Source of the DNA: an uncultured Bacteroidaceae bacterium
Lineage (GTDB): Bacteria > Bacteroidota > Bacteroidia > Bacteroidales > Bacteroidaceae
Direction: 5' to 3'
Assembly: GCA_934394435.1 (NCBI GenBank)
Contig: CAKRRN010000054.1
Location: 1-7,355, forward strand
DNA length: 7,355 bases
Positions 1-7,111 of this stretch are shown here, one piece after another. Numbering within the stretch: the stretch's first letter is position 1; every line of letters begins with the position of its first letter. The position numbers and the translations under genes are program-made. Below the pieces are notes generated by a model, which was not told the origin of the DNA, searched no databases, and saw nothing but the letters and a program-made list of their open reading frames with translations.

Positions 1-52
1 TTATTATTATATCCTTTGTACAGACAAGCAAGCTGGCTTATAAGTGCTGGTT

Positions 53-74
53 ATGTCTGTGATATGTCTGTGAT
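53..74. repeat. Tandem 11-bp direct repeat upstream of the rhamnosidase gene
   Basis: ATGTCTGTGAT occurs twice back to back (53-63 and 64-74), and its core TGTCTGT occurs a third time in inverted orientation (ACAGACA at 20-26). The 11-bp step places the two direct copies about one helical turn apart, as for adjacent half-sites of a DNA-binding protein. It lies roughly 140-160 bp upstream of the -33 region of the rhamnosidase promoter. The repeat is directly visible. A regulatory role is inference, and it could equally serve a gene to the left of the window. Confidence 0.5.
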
Positions 75-214
75 TTTACTTTCGATGCTCCCCTTGGTTT
101 ATCGGGTGAACCATAAAAACACAATTACCACAGTATATACAGATGCGAAAAACACACGTCAACGACTTCTCTAAAAAGAAAAACTCGAATCAGTACGAGT
201 GCATCTGATCAAAA

Positions 215-246
215 CTTGCATATCCCTGAGAAAAAGACTAACTTTG
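215..246 (+). promoter_or_regulatory. Bacteroidetes-type promoter for the GH78 gene
   Basis: TAACTTTG at 239-246 is an exact match to the Bacteroidetes primary-sigma -7 consensus TAnnTTTG. CTTG at 215-218 stands 20 bases upstream and resembles the -33 TTTG box. Transcription would begin at about 250-256, giving a leader of roughly 25-30 bases before the ATG at 280. This rules out a GTG start at 199, which lies upstream of the promoter. A perfect 10-bp palindrome, GTACATGTAC at 250-259, covers the predicted start point and may be an operator or chance. Confidence 0.6.
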
Positions 247-279
247 CATGTACATGTACCTAAGAACGATACTGGAAAG

Positions 280-2994
280 ATGAAGAAAAAACAACAAAAA
301 ATTCTATTCTTCATGGCAGCAACAATGCTGGCCATACCTTGTGCTGGACAACAGATTAAGGTAGGAGACCTTAGGGTTGAACACCTGACAAACCCTTCTG
401 TGGTGGATGCTACACAACCAAGGCTCTCATGGATTAACACTCCACGCAACGAAAAAAAACGAGAGCTGAAGCAAACGGCTTACCGCATAGTGGTAGCATC
501 AAGTCTGAAAAACCTCAAACAGGGTAAATATGACTTGTGGGACAGTGGGAAAAGAAACTCATCAGAATCTGACCTGATAACATACGATGGGAAACCATTG
601 GCATCTGCACAAGACTGCTACTGGCAGGTACGGACATGGGATCAAGATGACAAAGCCACTTCATGGAGCAAACCTGCACAATGGAGCATGGGCTTATTGT
701 CCGCATCCGATTGGAAAGCACAATGGATTGACCCCATGCAAGAAGGTACTGGTGCACCCCTGTTGCGCAAATGCTTCGAGACACATGGTAAAGTACGTCA
801 AGCTAAAGTGTTTGTCTGCGGACTGGGCTACTTTGAGCTATATGTCAACGGGCAACGCATTGGAAACGACTATCTGGTACCTAATATGACCGATTACACA
901 GAACGTCACGACTTGCTCAAAGGTCCTATTGCCATAGAAGGAAATATGTCTGGACATCGTGTAATGTATCTTGCTTATGACGTCACAAAGCAAATGCAGA
1001 AGGGAGAGAATGCGCTGGGCGTAATATTGGGAAACGGATTCTACAGTCCTGTCAACCATAATATCCCCCTCTCAAAATTCGGAGACAAATGCTTGAGACT
1101 GCAAATGCAAGTAACTTATGAAGACGGAACCACAGAGTACATAGTGACAGACAACACATGGCAGAGCAAGCCTTCTGCCATCACCTACAACAGCGTCCAC
1201 GGAGGAGAACTCTATAATGCAAACCTGGAAACGCCATTATGGGCCACAGCCCAAGACAAAAGTGAAGGCTGGCATGATGTGAAATGCGTTGAGGGTCCAA
1301 TGGGTGAAATGAGTGCACACACTGCACCTACAGACAAGATTACCGAAACGTTGAAACCCATCAGCCTACACCAGCGTGAAGATGGAGCTTGGGTGGTAGA
1401 CTTCGGCAAGGAGATTGCTGGATGGTTGCATCTATATAACCTAAAAGGAACAAAGGGTGACACTCTGAAAGTTGACTACGTGAGCGAATCCGTACAAGGA
1501 AACATGCGCTATGTGATGAATGGAAACGGCAAGGAGGAATACGCACCACGTTTCACCTGGTTCGTCTTTAGCAAGGCTGTAATATCTGGCATCAAAGAGC
1601 TGTCCACTGCAAACCTAACAGCAGAGGCAGTAAACACGGATGTAGCCAAAGCTGCTGACTTCCACACTACAGACACGCTCTTCAATCGTATCAATGAAAT
1701 ATGGCAACGCTCACAGCTTGACAACATGCACGGAGGAATAGCCAGCGACTGCCCCCATCGCGAACGCTTGCCCTATACAGGCGATGGTGAAGCAGCATGT
1801 GCAACTGTCATGTGCAACTTTGACGCTGCAGCCTTCTATCAGAAGTGGATACGTGATGTGCGTGATGCACAGAATAAGGAAACTGGTTATGTGCCTAACT
1901 CAGCCCCATGGGAACCTACTGCAGGAGGTGGCGTTGGCTGGGGAGCAGCTATGAACACCATGCCTTGGGAATTCTACGTTCAGTATGGAGATCGCAAGAT
2001 TCTGGAAGACAACTTCCCTGCCATGAAGAAGCAGGTAGAGTATATGACCACTTGGTTGCAACCAGATGGTACAATGAGTCAGAAACTTGGCAACTATGGA
2101 GATACCAATCCTAACTATTGGCTCTGCTTGGGTGACTGGTGTCCACCATATGCAGTTCCTCTGGAAGAATTGGTACACACCTTCTTCTTATGGCTTTGTA
2201 GTGACTATACAGCAAAGGCTGCACACGTATTGGGTAAGAATGCTGACGAACAGACTTTCCGCGCACTCGCCAATCGCACACGTGATGCCTTCCATAAGAA
2301 ATATTACAACTCAGAGGTGGGTTCTTATGGTGATAACGGATGCAACATCTACGCACTGGTCATGGGCGGAATGCCAGACGCACAGCGCAAACGTGTGATA
2401 GAGTCTCTGCGCAAAGAGATTGTTGAGACACACGATGGACATATCAATACAGGATTCCTGGGCACAAAATTCTTCTTTGAGACACTAACAGATAACGGTC
2501 TGCACGATGTGGCTGTAACAGCCATGAGCAAAGAAGACTTCCCCAGTTTCGGACATTGGATTAAGCAAGGAGCCACCACTACTTGGGAGCAATGGGATGG
2601 TCAAAATTCACATAATCATCCTATGTTTGGCGGCGGACTTACTTGGTTTTACCGTCGTCTGGCAGGTGTATGTGCTGATGCAGCAGAACCTGGCTACAGA
2701 CACATCATCATACGTCCCTACCCTGTTGACGGACTAGAAAACGTTCACTACAGTTATCAGACTCCCTATGGTCTCGTTTCTTCAGACCTCACGCAGAAAG
2801 ACGAATGTAGCACACTGACTGTCACAATCCCTGTGGGTAGTCATGCTACCCTCTACATTCCTACGGCTCAAAAAGGTAATATAAGCGAAAGCGACAAACC
2901 GCTAAAGGATGCCCAAGGTGTTACGCTAAAGGGATACGAAAACGGATGTACTGTGGTAACATTACAACAAGGAACATACACTTTCAACTATTGA
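280..2994 (+). CDS. Secreted GH78 alpha-L-rhamnosidase
   Basis: This 904-residue protein belongs to glycoside hydrolase family 78, inverting enzymes that release terminal alpha-L-rhamnose from plant or microbial glycans and glycosides. Residues 1-24 are a signal peptide: basic KKKQQK, a hydrophobic core, then CAG-QQ. C21 is preceded by A-I-P, a poor lipobox, so a periplasmic or secreted protein is likelier than a lipoprotein. In order follow an Ig-like N-terminal domain (about 25-150), the Bac_rhamnosid_N beta-sandwich (YFELYVNG at 184-191), a concanavalin-like domain (DFGKEIAGW from D374), the six-hairpin (alpha/alpha)6 catalytic domain (about 460-800) and a C-terminal beta domain. The signature D490-CPHR-E495-R-LPYTG-D502 matches the family's DxxxRxERxxxxGD pattern. 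E495 corresponds to the general acid, and E770 in TWEQWDG to the general base. The start at 280 is chosen because it opens the signal peptide and lies just downstream of the promoter. A GTG at 199 would add 27 residues ahead of the signal peptide. The gene appears monocistronic, with a strong terminator after it. The exact glycan is not predictable from the sequence. Confidence 0.93.
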   Translation: MKKKQQKILFFMAATMLAIPCAGQQIKVGDLRVEHLTNPSVVDATQPRLSWINTPRNEKKRELKQTAYRIVVASSLKNLKQGKYDLWDSGKRNSSESDLITYDGKPLASAQDCYWQVRTWDQDDKATSWSKPAQWSMGLLSASDWKAQWIDPMQEGTGAPLLRKCFETHGKVRQAKVFVCGLGYFELYVNGQRIGNDYLVPNMTDYTERHDLLKGPIAIEGNMSGHRVMYLAYDVTKQMQKGENALGVILGNGFYSPVNHNIPLSKFGDKCLRLQMQVTYEDGTTEYIVTDNTWQSKPSAITYNSVHGGELYNANLETPLWATAQDKSEGWHDVKCVEGPMGEMSAHTAPTDKITETLKPISLHQREDGAWVVDFGKEIAGWLHLYNLKGTKGDTLKVDYVSESVQGNMRYVMNGNGKEEYAPRFTWFVFSKAVISGIKELSTANLTAEAVNTDVAKAADFHTTDTLFNRINEIWQRSQLDNMHGGIASDCPHRERLPYTGDGEAACATVMCNFDAAAFYQKWIRDVRDAQNKETGYVPNSAPWEPTAGGGVGWGAAMNTMPWEFYVQYGDRKILEDNFPAMKKQVEYMTTWLQPDGTMSQKLGNYGDTNPNYWLCLGDWCPPYAVPLEELVHTFFLWLCSDYTAKAAHVLGKNADEQTFRALANRTRDAFHKKYYNSEVGSYGDNGCNIYALVMGGMPDAQRKRVIESLRKEIVETHDGHINTGFLGTKFFFETLTDNGLHDVAVTAMSKEDFPSFGHWIKQGATTTWEQWDGQNSHNHPMFGGGLTWFYRRLAGVCADAAEPGYRHIIIRPYPVDGLENVHYSYQTPYGLVSSDLTQKDECSTLTVTIPVGSHATLYIPTAQKGNISESDKPLKDAQGVTLKGYENGCTVVTLQQGTYTFNY

Positions 2995-3065
2995 TAACCG
3001 TAGGAACATTCCCACAGCACTATTGAGCAGCAGGATAAATACCGCTCGCTCATTCCTATTAAGAT

Positions 3066-3107
3066 AAGGTACCACCCCTAAATTTCGGGGTGGTACCTTT
3101 CTTTTTT
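3066..3107 (+). terminator. Intrinsic terminator of the rhamnosidase gene
   Basis: A perfect 13-bp stem (AAGGTACCACCCC at 3066-3078 with its complement at 3087-3099) encloses an 8-base loop. It is followed by a T-rich run, TCTTTTTT, through 3107. It lies 71 bases after the TGA at 2992-2994. The T-run on the plus side only indicates that it serves the rhamnosidase transcript. Confidence 0.9.
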
Positions 3108-3162
3108 CACAAACCTTTGGACAAAGAATGACACCTATTTGACAATGCTCATGCCGAGCATA

Positions 3163-3203
3163 CATCAACAAAGCCTCGCTGGAGGATAACTCCAACGAGG
3201 CTT
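3163..3203 (-). terminator. Intrinsic terminator of the panC-panD operon
   Basis: The arms 3171-3184 and 3190-3203 form a 14-bp stem around a 5-base loop. On the minus-strand RNA the only imperfect pair is a U-G wobble, whereas on plus-strand RNA the same position is a C-A mismatch. The minus-strand stem ends in GGCTT and runs on into TTGTTGAT. It lies 62 bases beyond the panD stop codon, so it fits the end of the pan transcript. The tail is only moderately U-rich. Confidence 0.7.
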
Positions 3204-3265
3204 CACAATATTATATTTAGGGTTCAAAGTATTTCTTTCCCCATCACAGACTATGATGAGAATCT

Positions 3266-3628
3266 CTAAGACTTTCTGTTGTCACATACCACCCGATTGT
3301 TTTCTGGAAACACAATGGTAGGACTAAAAGTTTTGGCTTCCTCAAAATCCATCAACGCGTATGAGATGATAATTACCTCATCCCCCACCTGCACTTTACG
3401 TGCGGCAGCACCATTCAAACAGATACAACCCGTCCCACGTTCGCCTTTAATAATATAGGTCTCCAAACGCTCTCCGTTGTTATTATCCACAATCTGAACT
3501 TTCTCACCTGCAATCATACCAGCAGCATCCATCAAATCCTCATCAATAGTTATACTGCCCATATAATGCAAATTCGCCTCAGTCACCTTCACACAATGAA
3601 GTTTCGACTTCAGTACTTCTATCATCAT
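3266..3628 (-). CDS. panD: Aspartate 1-alpha-decarboxylase (pyruvoyl enzyme)
   Basis: PanD decarboxylates L-aspartate to beta-alanine in the cytoplasm, supplying the second substrate of PanC for pantothenate and hence coenzyme A. The protein has 120 residues, a normal length. It is made as a proenzyme that cleaves itself between G24 and S25, turning S25 into the pyruvoyl cofactor. The site is intact as HYMGSITID. Other known active-site positions in E. coli numbering are also present: K9, H11, R54, T57, Y58 and N72. Two adjacent ATG codons (3626-3628 and 3623-3625) open the frame, and the first gives exactly the E. coli numbering. The gene follows panC on the same strand after only 6 bases, so the two are almost certainly cotranscribed. 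The stop is TAG at 3266-3268, followed by a minus-strand hairpin terminator. Confidence 0.97.
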   Translation of the reverse strand: MMIEVLKSKLHCVKVTEANLHYMGSITIDEDLMDAAGMIAGEKVQIVDNNNGERLETYIIKGERGTGCICLNGAAARKVQVGDEVIIISYALMDFEEAKTFSPTIVFPENNRVVCDNRKS

Positions 3629-3634
3629 ATCTGT

Positions 3635-4480
3635 CTATTTATATCGGATATGGTCAATAAGACGTATAGGTTGCGCACCACAGAAAACAGTGATACAACC
3701 AACAATACTATCACTGTCATCCCATGAGGACACGTCTGACAGAGTATCGCCATCAACAATACTGAAATACTGTACTTTCAACCCATCCACTGCATCAATG
3801 TGATTCACCACATAGTCATGAGTTTCCGTCACACCGAGTCCTTGTGCTTTACTATCCTTCATCACGCGATAAATATTAGCAGCGATAGATTTCTCTTCTG
3901 GTGTAAGCAATGTGTTACGACTGCTCATAGCCAACCCACTGTCTTCTCTTATGACGGGACAAGCCACAATCTGCAACTTAAATCCTAAGTCAGCCACCAT
4001 TCGGCGAATAACAGCAATCTGCTGATAGTCCTTCTCACCAAAATAGGCACGATCTGGCTCTACGTATGAAAAGAGTTTGCTTACAATCTGGCAAACACCA
4101 TTGAAATGTCCAGGACGCATAGCTCCCTCCATTACACTGTCTGTCGGGGGATAACTGAAATGTCGAGTATCTGGCTCTGGATATATTTCTTCCACACTGG
4201 GAGCAAAAGCGATAGTTGCCCCATACTGCTCCAGCAACTTACAATCAGCCTCCAACGTACGCGGATACTTAGCCAAATCCGTTTTGTCATTAAACTGAGT
4301 GGGATTCAAGAAAATGCTGACAACAGTGGCATCATTCTCTTCTACACTACGCTTCACCAATGAAGCATGCCCTGCATGTAGAGCACCCATCGTGGGCACC
4401 AGACCCACCGTTGCTCCCTCACGAGAGCGAATCATCTGAAGCTCTGCCTTCAAATCGGCAATTGTATGAACTACTTTCAT
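3635..4480 (-). CDS. panC: Pantothenate synthetase (pantoate--beta-alanine ligase)
   Basis: PanC joins pantoate and beta-alanine using ATP, through a pantoyl-adenylate intermediate, in the last step of pantothenate synthesis in the cytoplasm. The 281-residue protein has the usual family length. Visible motifs are PTMGALHAGH (29-38) with the nucleotidyltransferase HxGH signature at 35-38, FLNPTQF (56-62), RPGHFNGVCQIVSKLF (121-136), YFGEKDYQQ (145-153) and the KMSKS-like REDSGLAMSSRN (177-188). The start at 4480 gives the expected N-terminus MKVVHTI. An in-frame ATG at 4495 would add five residues (MQIKK) and cannot be excluded, since neither start has a Shine-Dalgarno sequence. It is the first gene of a panC-panD pair and divergent from the GT5-like gene. 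No panB is present here, so ketopantoate must be made from a gene elsewhere. Confidence 0.97.
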   Translation of the reverse strand: MKVVHTIADLKAELQMIRSREGATVGLVPTMGALHAGHASLVKRSVEENDATVVSIFLNPTQFNDKTDLAKYPRTLEADCKLLEQYGATIAFAPSVEEIYPEPDTRHFSYPPTDSVMEGAMRPGHFNGVCQIVSKLFSYVEPDRAYFGEKDYQQIAVIRRMVADLGFKLQIVACPVIREDSGLAMSSRNTLLTPEEKSIAANIYRVMKDSKAQGLGVTETHDYVVNHIDAVDGLKVQYFSIVDGDTLSDVSSWDDSDSIVGCITVFCGAQPIRLIDHIRYK

Positions 4481-4608
4481 TTTTTTTATTTGCATTCTAC
4501 GATAGGCTACCTATATTCTCGAAACTGCTTCGGTAATGTCTCATTATGAAAAGACCTCACACAGTAAGTCTGAGTAGTAGCACATTTCACATGCTATCAA
4601 AAACGATG

Positions 4609-4616
4609 CAAAGTAA
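4609..4616 (-). promoter_or_regulatory. Possible -7 box for the panC-panD operon
   Basis: Read on the minus strand this is TTACTTTG followed by CATCG, one mismatch from the Bacteroidetes TAnnTTTG box. It is the best match in the divergent spacer on this strand. No convincing TTTG -33 box is seen at the expected distance. If used, it would give a leader of about 120 bases before panC, which contains a small hairpin at 4502-4514 (5-bp stem, 3-base loop). The call is tentative. Confidence 0.3.
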
Positions 4617-4714
4617 CATAGAAAAAAAGAAACAGGAAAAGGTTTTTGAAGAAATATTCACTTCAAAATTCAATTTCGCATCCCCTTTAACCGTTCCAAG
4701 TGGCTTTTTTTTAG

Positions 4715-4722
4715 TACCTTTG
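4715..4722 (+). promoter_or_regulatory. -7 box for the GT5-like/DUF4270 unit
   Basis: TACCTTTG matches the Bacteroidetes -7 consensus TAnnTTTG exactly and lies 23 bases before the ATG at 4746. The following leader is A/T-rich, as is usual for strongly expressed genes in this phylum. The -33 region (around 4691-4696) has only a weak TT match. The remainder of the divergent spacer holds no convincing gene. Confidence 0.55.
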
Positions 4723-4745
4723 TACATTAAATAAAAATAACTGTA

Positions 4746-5588
4746 ATGATTAAGGCAAAAAAGATTCTTTTCGTCACTCAAGAAATGACTCCTTATGTAT
4801 CTGAATCCCCACTGGCCGTCTTAGGGCGTAAACTGCCTCAAGCCACTCAGGAGAAAAGCAAAGAGATACGTACATTCATGCCTAAATGGGGACACATCAA
4901 CGAGCGACGCAACCAGCTCCACGAAGTGATTCGCTTAAGTGGGATGAACTTGATAGTGGACGATACAGACCACACGCTGGTCATCAAGGTTGCCAGCATC
5001 CCATCTGCCCGTATGCAGGTGTACTTCATAGACAATGATGACTTCTTCACCAAAAGAAAAATGGGCAGAGACGACAATGGGATTGAATACAAAGACAACG
5101 CTGAGCGTGCCGCATTCTTTGCTCGCGGCGTACTGGAAACAGTAAAGAAGTTGCGTTGGACTCCTGATATAATCCATTGCCAGGGATGGATGTCCAGTTT
5201 CATTCCTGTTTATTTGAAAGAAGCATACAACGAAGAACCATCATTCCGCGATTGCCGTATTGTATTCACACCTGCCGACGAGGCATTAAAGGCACCGTTA
5301 CCAGAAAATATCAATGGCATACTTGGCTTCAACGGTATCAGTCCTAAAGCCTTGGAAGGGACAGATGATACAAAAGACATGCAAACGCTGAACCGTTTGG
5401 GCATGAAATATGCAGATGGCATCATGACTTTGGAGTCGGACACCACACTAATCGAATATGCCCAAAAGACAGGAAAGCCTCTACTCACAGCACAAAACTC
5501 AGAGGACTTCTGCACCACCGCTCCCGAATTCTTCGACCAGATTTGGGGAGAAGGAAAAGTTGAAATACCAGAAGATGAAGAAGATTAA
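4746..5588 (+). CDS. Short GT5 glycogen/starch synthase-like protein, probably non-catalytic
   Basis: This 280-residue cytoplasmic protein resembles the N-terminal half of GT5 glycogen synthases. The MIKAKKILFVTQEMTPYVSES start aligns without gaps to the opening strand and loop of GlgA, and TPDIIHCQGW (139-148) to the PDVVHAHDW region. True GlgA is about 480 residues with two Rossmann domains, and the C-terminal nucleotide-sugar-binding half is absent here. The KTGGLAD loop of E. coli GlgA (K15-D21) is replaced by SESPLAV (19-25), so the ADP-glucose lysine and the aspartate are lost, and HAHDW has become HCQGW (144-148). The C-terminus is acidic (EIPEDEED). It is intact, with no frameshift, so it is not a decayed gene. 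It has its own promoter, is divergent from panC, and overlaps the next gene by 14 bases. Databases tend to call such proteins glycogen synthase. A scaffold, sensor or other non-glycogen role is more plausible, but no function is established. Confidence 0.8.
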   Translation: MIKAKKILFVTQEMTPYVSESPLAVLGRKLPQATQEKSKEIRTFMPKWGHINERRNQLHEVIRLSGMNLIVDDTDHTLVIKVASIPSARMQVYFIDNDDFFTKRKMGRDDNGIEYKDNAERAAFFARGVLETVKKLRWTPDIIHCQGWMSSFIPVYLKEAYNEEPSFRDCRIVFTPADEALKAPLPENINGILGFNGISPKALEGTDDTKDMQTLNRLGMKYADGIMTLESDTTLIEYAQKTGKPLLTAQNSEDFCTTAPEFFDQIWGEGKVEIPEDEED

Positions 5589-7023
5589 GCTAACCCTGCT
5601 CAGCCTTACAGGACTGGCAGCGCTACTCATGACGAGTTGCGATGACAACACATCCACGATAGGAATCCCTTCAGAAAATGAAGAGATTACTTCGTCATAT
5701 GGCACATTCAGCGTATATACACGCTCCGTTGCCATGGATTCTGTACTGGCCAACAGCACACGTAGTTACCTGGGAAGCATAGACGACCCAGAGACAGGTA
5801 CCAGAATAAGGGCAAACTTCGCAGCACAGTTCCATACGTTTGAGAACTACGCTTTCCCCAACCGAGCACAGATGTTCCCTGCTGACGGAAAAGACCATAC
5901 TGCAGACACAGTAACATGTGATTCCGCAGAAATACGTCTTTACTTCGACAGCTATTACGGAGAAAAGAATACTCCGTTAAAGCTTGAAGTATATCCTCTG
6001 AACCCAGACTATGTAATGGAAGAAGAGAGCGAATACTACACCGACACCGAACTGGAACAATACGTAAAGCCAGGTACCGCACCCATCGCCACCAAGATAT
6101 TCACCTCTGAAGACTATATTCTGGCAGACGCGGAACGAAACAGCAGCACGCACAGCGAAAATATACGCATCGCCCTACCAGCCTATTATGGATCATACTT
6201 AATGAACACATACTATGCTCATCCGCAATATTTCAAAGACTCCTATACCTTCATTCGCAAGGTATGCCCAGGATTCCTATTCAAGATTAAAATCGGAAAT
6301 GGTAGCATGCTAAGCGTAGAGGCAAGCACGCTGAATATCTACTTCAGCTATTACAGCAAGGAGAAACCCGACTCCCTTCTGACAGGACTCGGACGCTTTG
6401 CCGCAACACCCGAGGTAATACAGAGCACACAGTTTGCCAATGATGACATGCAGGAACTGGTAAGCAAGAACGAATGCACTTATCTAAAGACACCTGCTGG
6501 CATCTACACAGAAGTGACCCTGCCCGTAAAAGAAATCTTCAACGGTCACGAGACAGACAGTGTGAGCCGTGCACAATTGACCTTCACACGATACAACAAC
6601 ACATCCTCTTCGAGCCAGTCTCTTGACATCCCACAATCACTACTGCTCGTTAGAAAGAAAGATAGACTTTCTTTCTTCAAAAACCATTGTGTGTCGGACT
6701 CTAAATCATCTTATACTACGTCATACAGCAGTACCTATAATACCTATACATTCACCAACATCTGTAGGCTTATCAGTCTCTGTCAGCACGAAAAGCAGGA
6801 AGGGATGAAGCAGACAGGGCTCAGTGAAGAAGAATGGGAAGCAAGAAACCCCGACTGGAACAAGGCTGCGCTCATACCCGTATCCATTAGTACAACCACA
6901 GACTCCTACGGGGAGACTCATCAGGTAAGTGTAACACATGACATGGGTATGAACAGCATCCGCCTGCAAGGTGGGCCAAACAACCCCATCAGTATGCAAG
7001 TTATATACAGTAGGTTCAAATAA
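5575..7023 (+). CDS. DUF4270-type outer-membrane lipoprotein, function unknown
   Basis: This 482-residue lipoprotein begins with MKKIKL, a hydrophobic stretch (L6-M19) and the lipobox M19-T20-S21-C22. The residues after the cysteine are D23-D24-N25. Acidic residues just after the lipidated cysteine resemble the Bacteroidetes surface-export signal, so surface exposure is possible. The body looks like the DUF4270 family: SYLGSIDDPETGTRIRANF (64-82), an alternating strand region CDSAEIRLYFDSYYGE (115-130) leading into LEVYPL, and a C-terminal RLQGGPNNPISMQVIYSRF typical of the family's ending. The family call is from recognition, not a search. The ATG at 5575 is chosen because it starts the signal peptide. 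The frame is open upstream to an ATG at 5458, but that segment only mirrors the end of the preceding gene. It overlaps the GT5-like gene by 14 bases, which suggests translational coupling. No enzyme motif was recognised. Confidence 0.82.
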   Translation: MKKIKLTLLSLTGLAALLMTSCDDNTSTIGIPSENEEITSSYGTFSVYTRSVAMDSVLANSTRSYLGSIDDPETGTRIRANFAAQFHTFENYAFPNRAQMFPADGKDHTADTVTCDSAEIRLYFDSYYGEKNTPLKLEVYPLNPDYVMEEESEYYTDTELEQYVKPGTAPIATKIFTSEDYILADAERNSSTHSENIRIALPAYYGSYLMNTYYAHPQYFKDSYTFIRKVCPGFLFKIKIGNGSMLSVEASTLNIYFSYYSKEKPDSLLTGLGRFAATPEVIQSTQFANDDMQELVSKNECTYLKTPAGIYTEVTLPVKEIFNGHETDSVSRAQLTFTRYNNTSSSSQSLDIPQSLLLVRKKDRLSFFKNHCVSDSKSSYTTSYSSTYNTYTFTNICRLISLCQHEKQEGMKQTGLSEEEWEARNPDWNKAALIPVSISTTTDSYGETHQVSVTHDMGMNSIRLQGGPNNPISMQVIYSRFK

Positions 7024-7111
7024 ACCCACAAGTCGCAAAGAGAGCATAACTTTTTTCTATACAAGAAAAAAGAATCTGCACAACCCTATTTGTAAGGTAT
7101 ACAATCATACC
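7024..7111. other. Intergenic stretch after the DUF4270 gene
   Basis: No gene is seen. An A/T-only hairpin (CTTTTTTC at 7050-7057 with GAAAAAAG at 7065-7072, 7-base loop) lies 27 bases after the TAA. It could be a weak terminator for the plus-strand unit, but there is no T-run after it, so this is not claimed. A second small hairpin pairs GGTAT at 7096-7100 with ATACC at 7107-7111. Confidence 0.5.

Noticed and set aside
199..279. N-terminal extension of the rhamnosidase from a GTG codon
   Set aside because: It lies largely upstream of the promoter's predicted start point and would place 27 residues in front of an otherwise typical signal peptide.
340..345. C21 of the rhamnosidase as a lipoprotein cysteine
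   Set aside because: The preceding residues A-I-P do not form a lipobox. Proline at -1 and alanine at -3 are unfavourable, so ordinary signal-peptidase I processing is preferred.
1921..2640. Apparent loss of acidic residues in the rhamnosidase at GWGAAM (often GWGDA in the family) and at GGGLTWFYR (often GEWLYR)
   Set aside because: These are not the established catalytic positions. The general acid belongs to the DxxxRxER motif (E495 here) and the general base to the WExWDG motif (E770 here), and both are present.
4546..4781. Small open frames on both strands in the panC/GT5-like divergent spacer (about 62-64 codons)
   Set aside because: They are low-complexity, lysine- and phenylalanine-rich translations of an A/T-rich spacer, and they overlap each other and the promoter. 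The minus-strand one runs into the GT5-like start.
5458..5574. Longer DUF4270 protein starting at an ATG at 5458
   Set aside because: The extra 39 residues are an out-of-frame reading of the GT5-like gene's 3' end and would bury the lipoprotein signal peptide.
7050..7072. Terminator for the GT5-like/DUF4270 unit
   Set aside because: The stem is only A-T pairs apart from its two ends and is followed by GAATCTGC rather than a T-run, so it was left as an unassigned hairpin.
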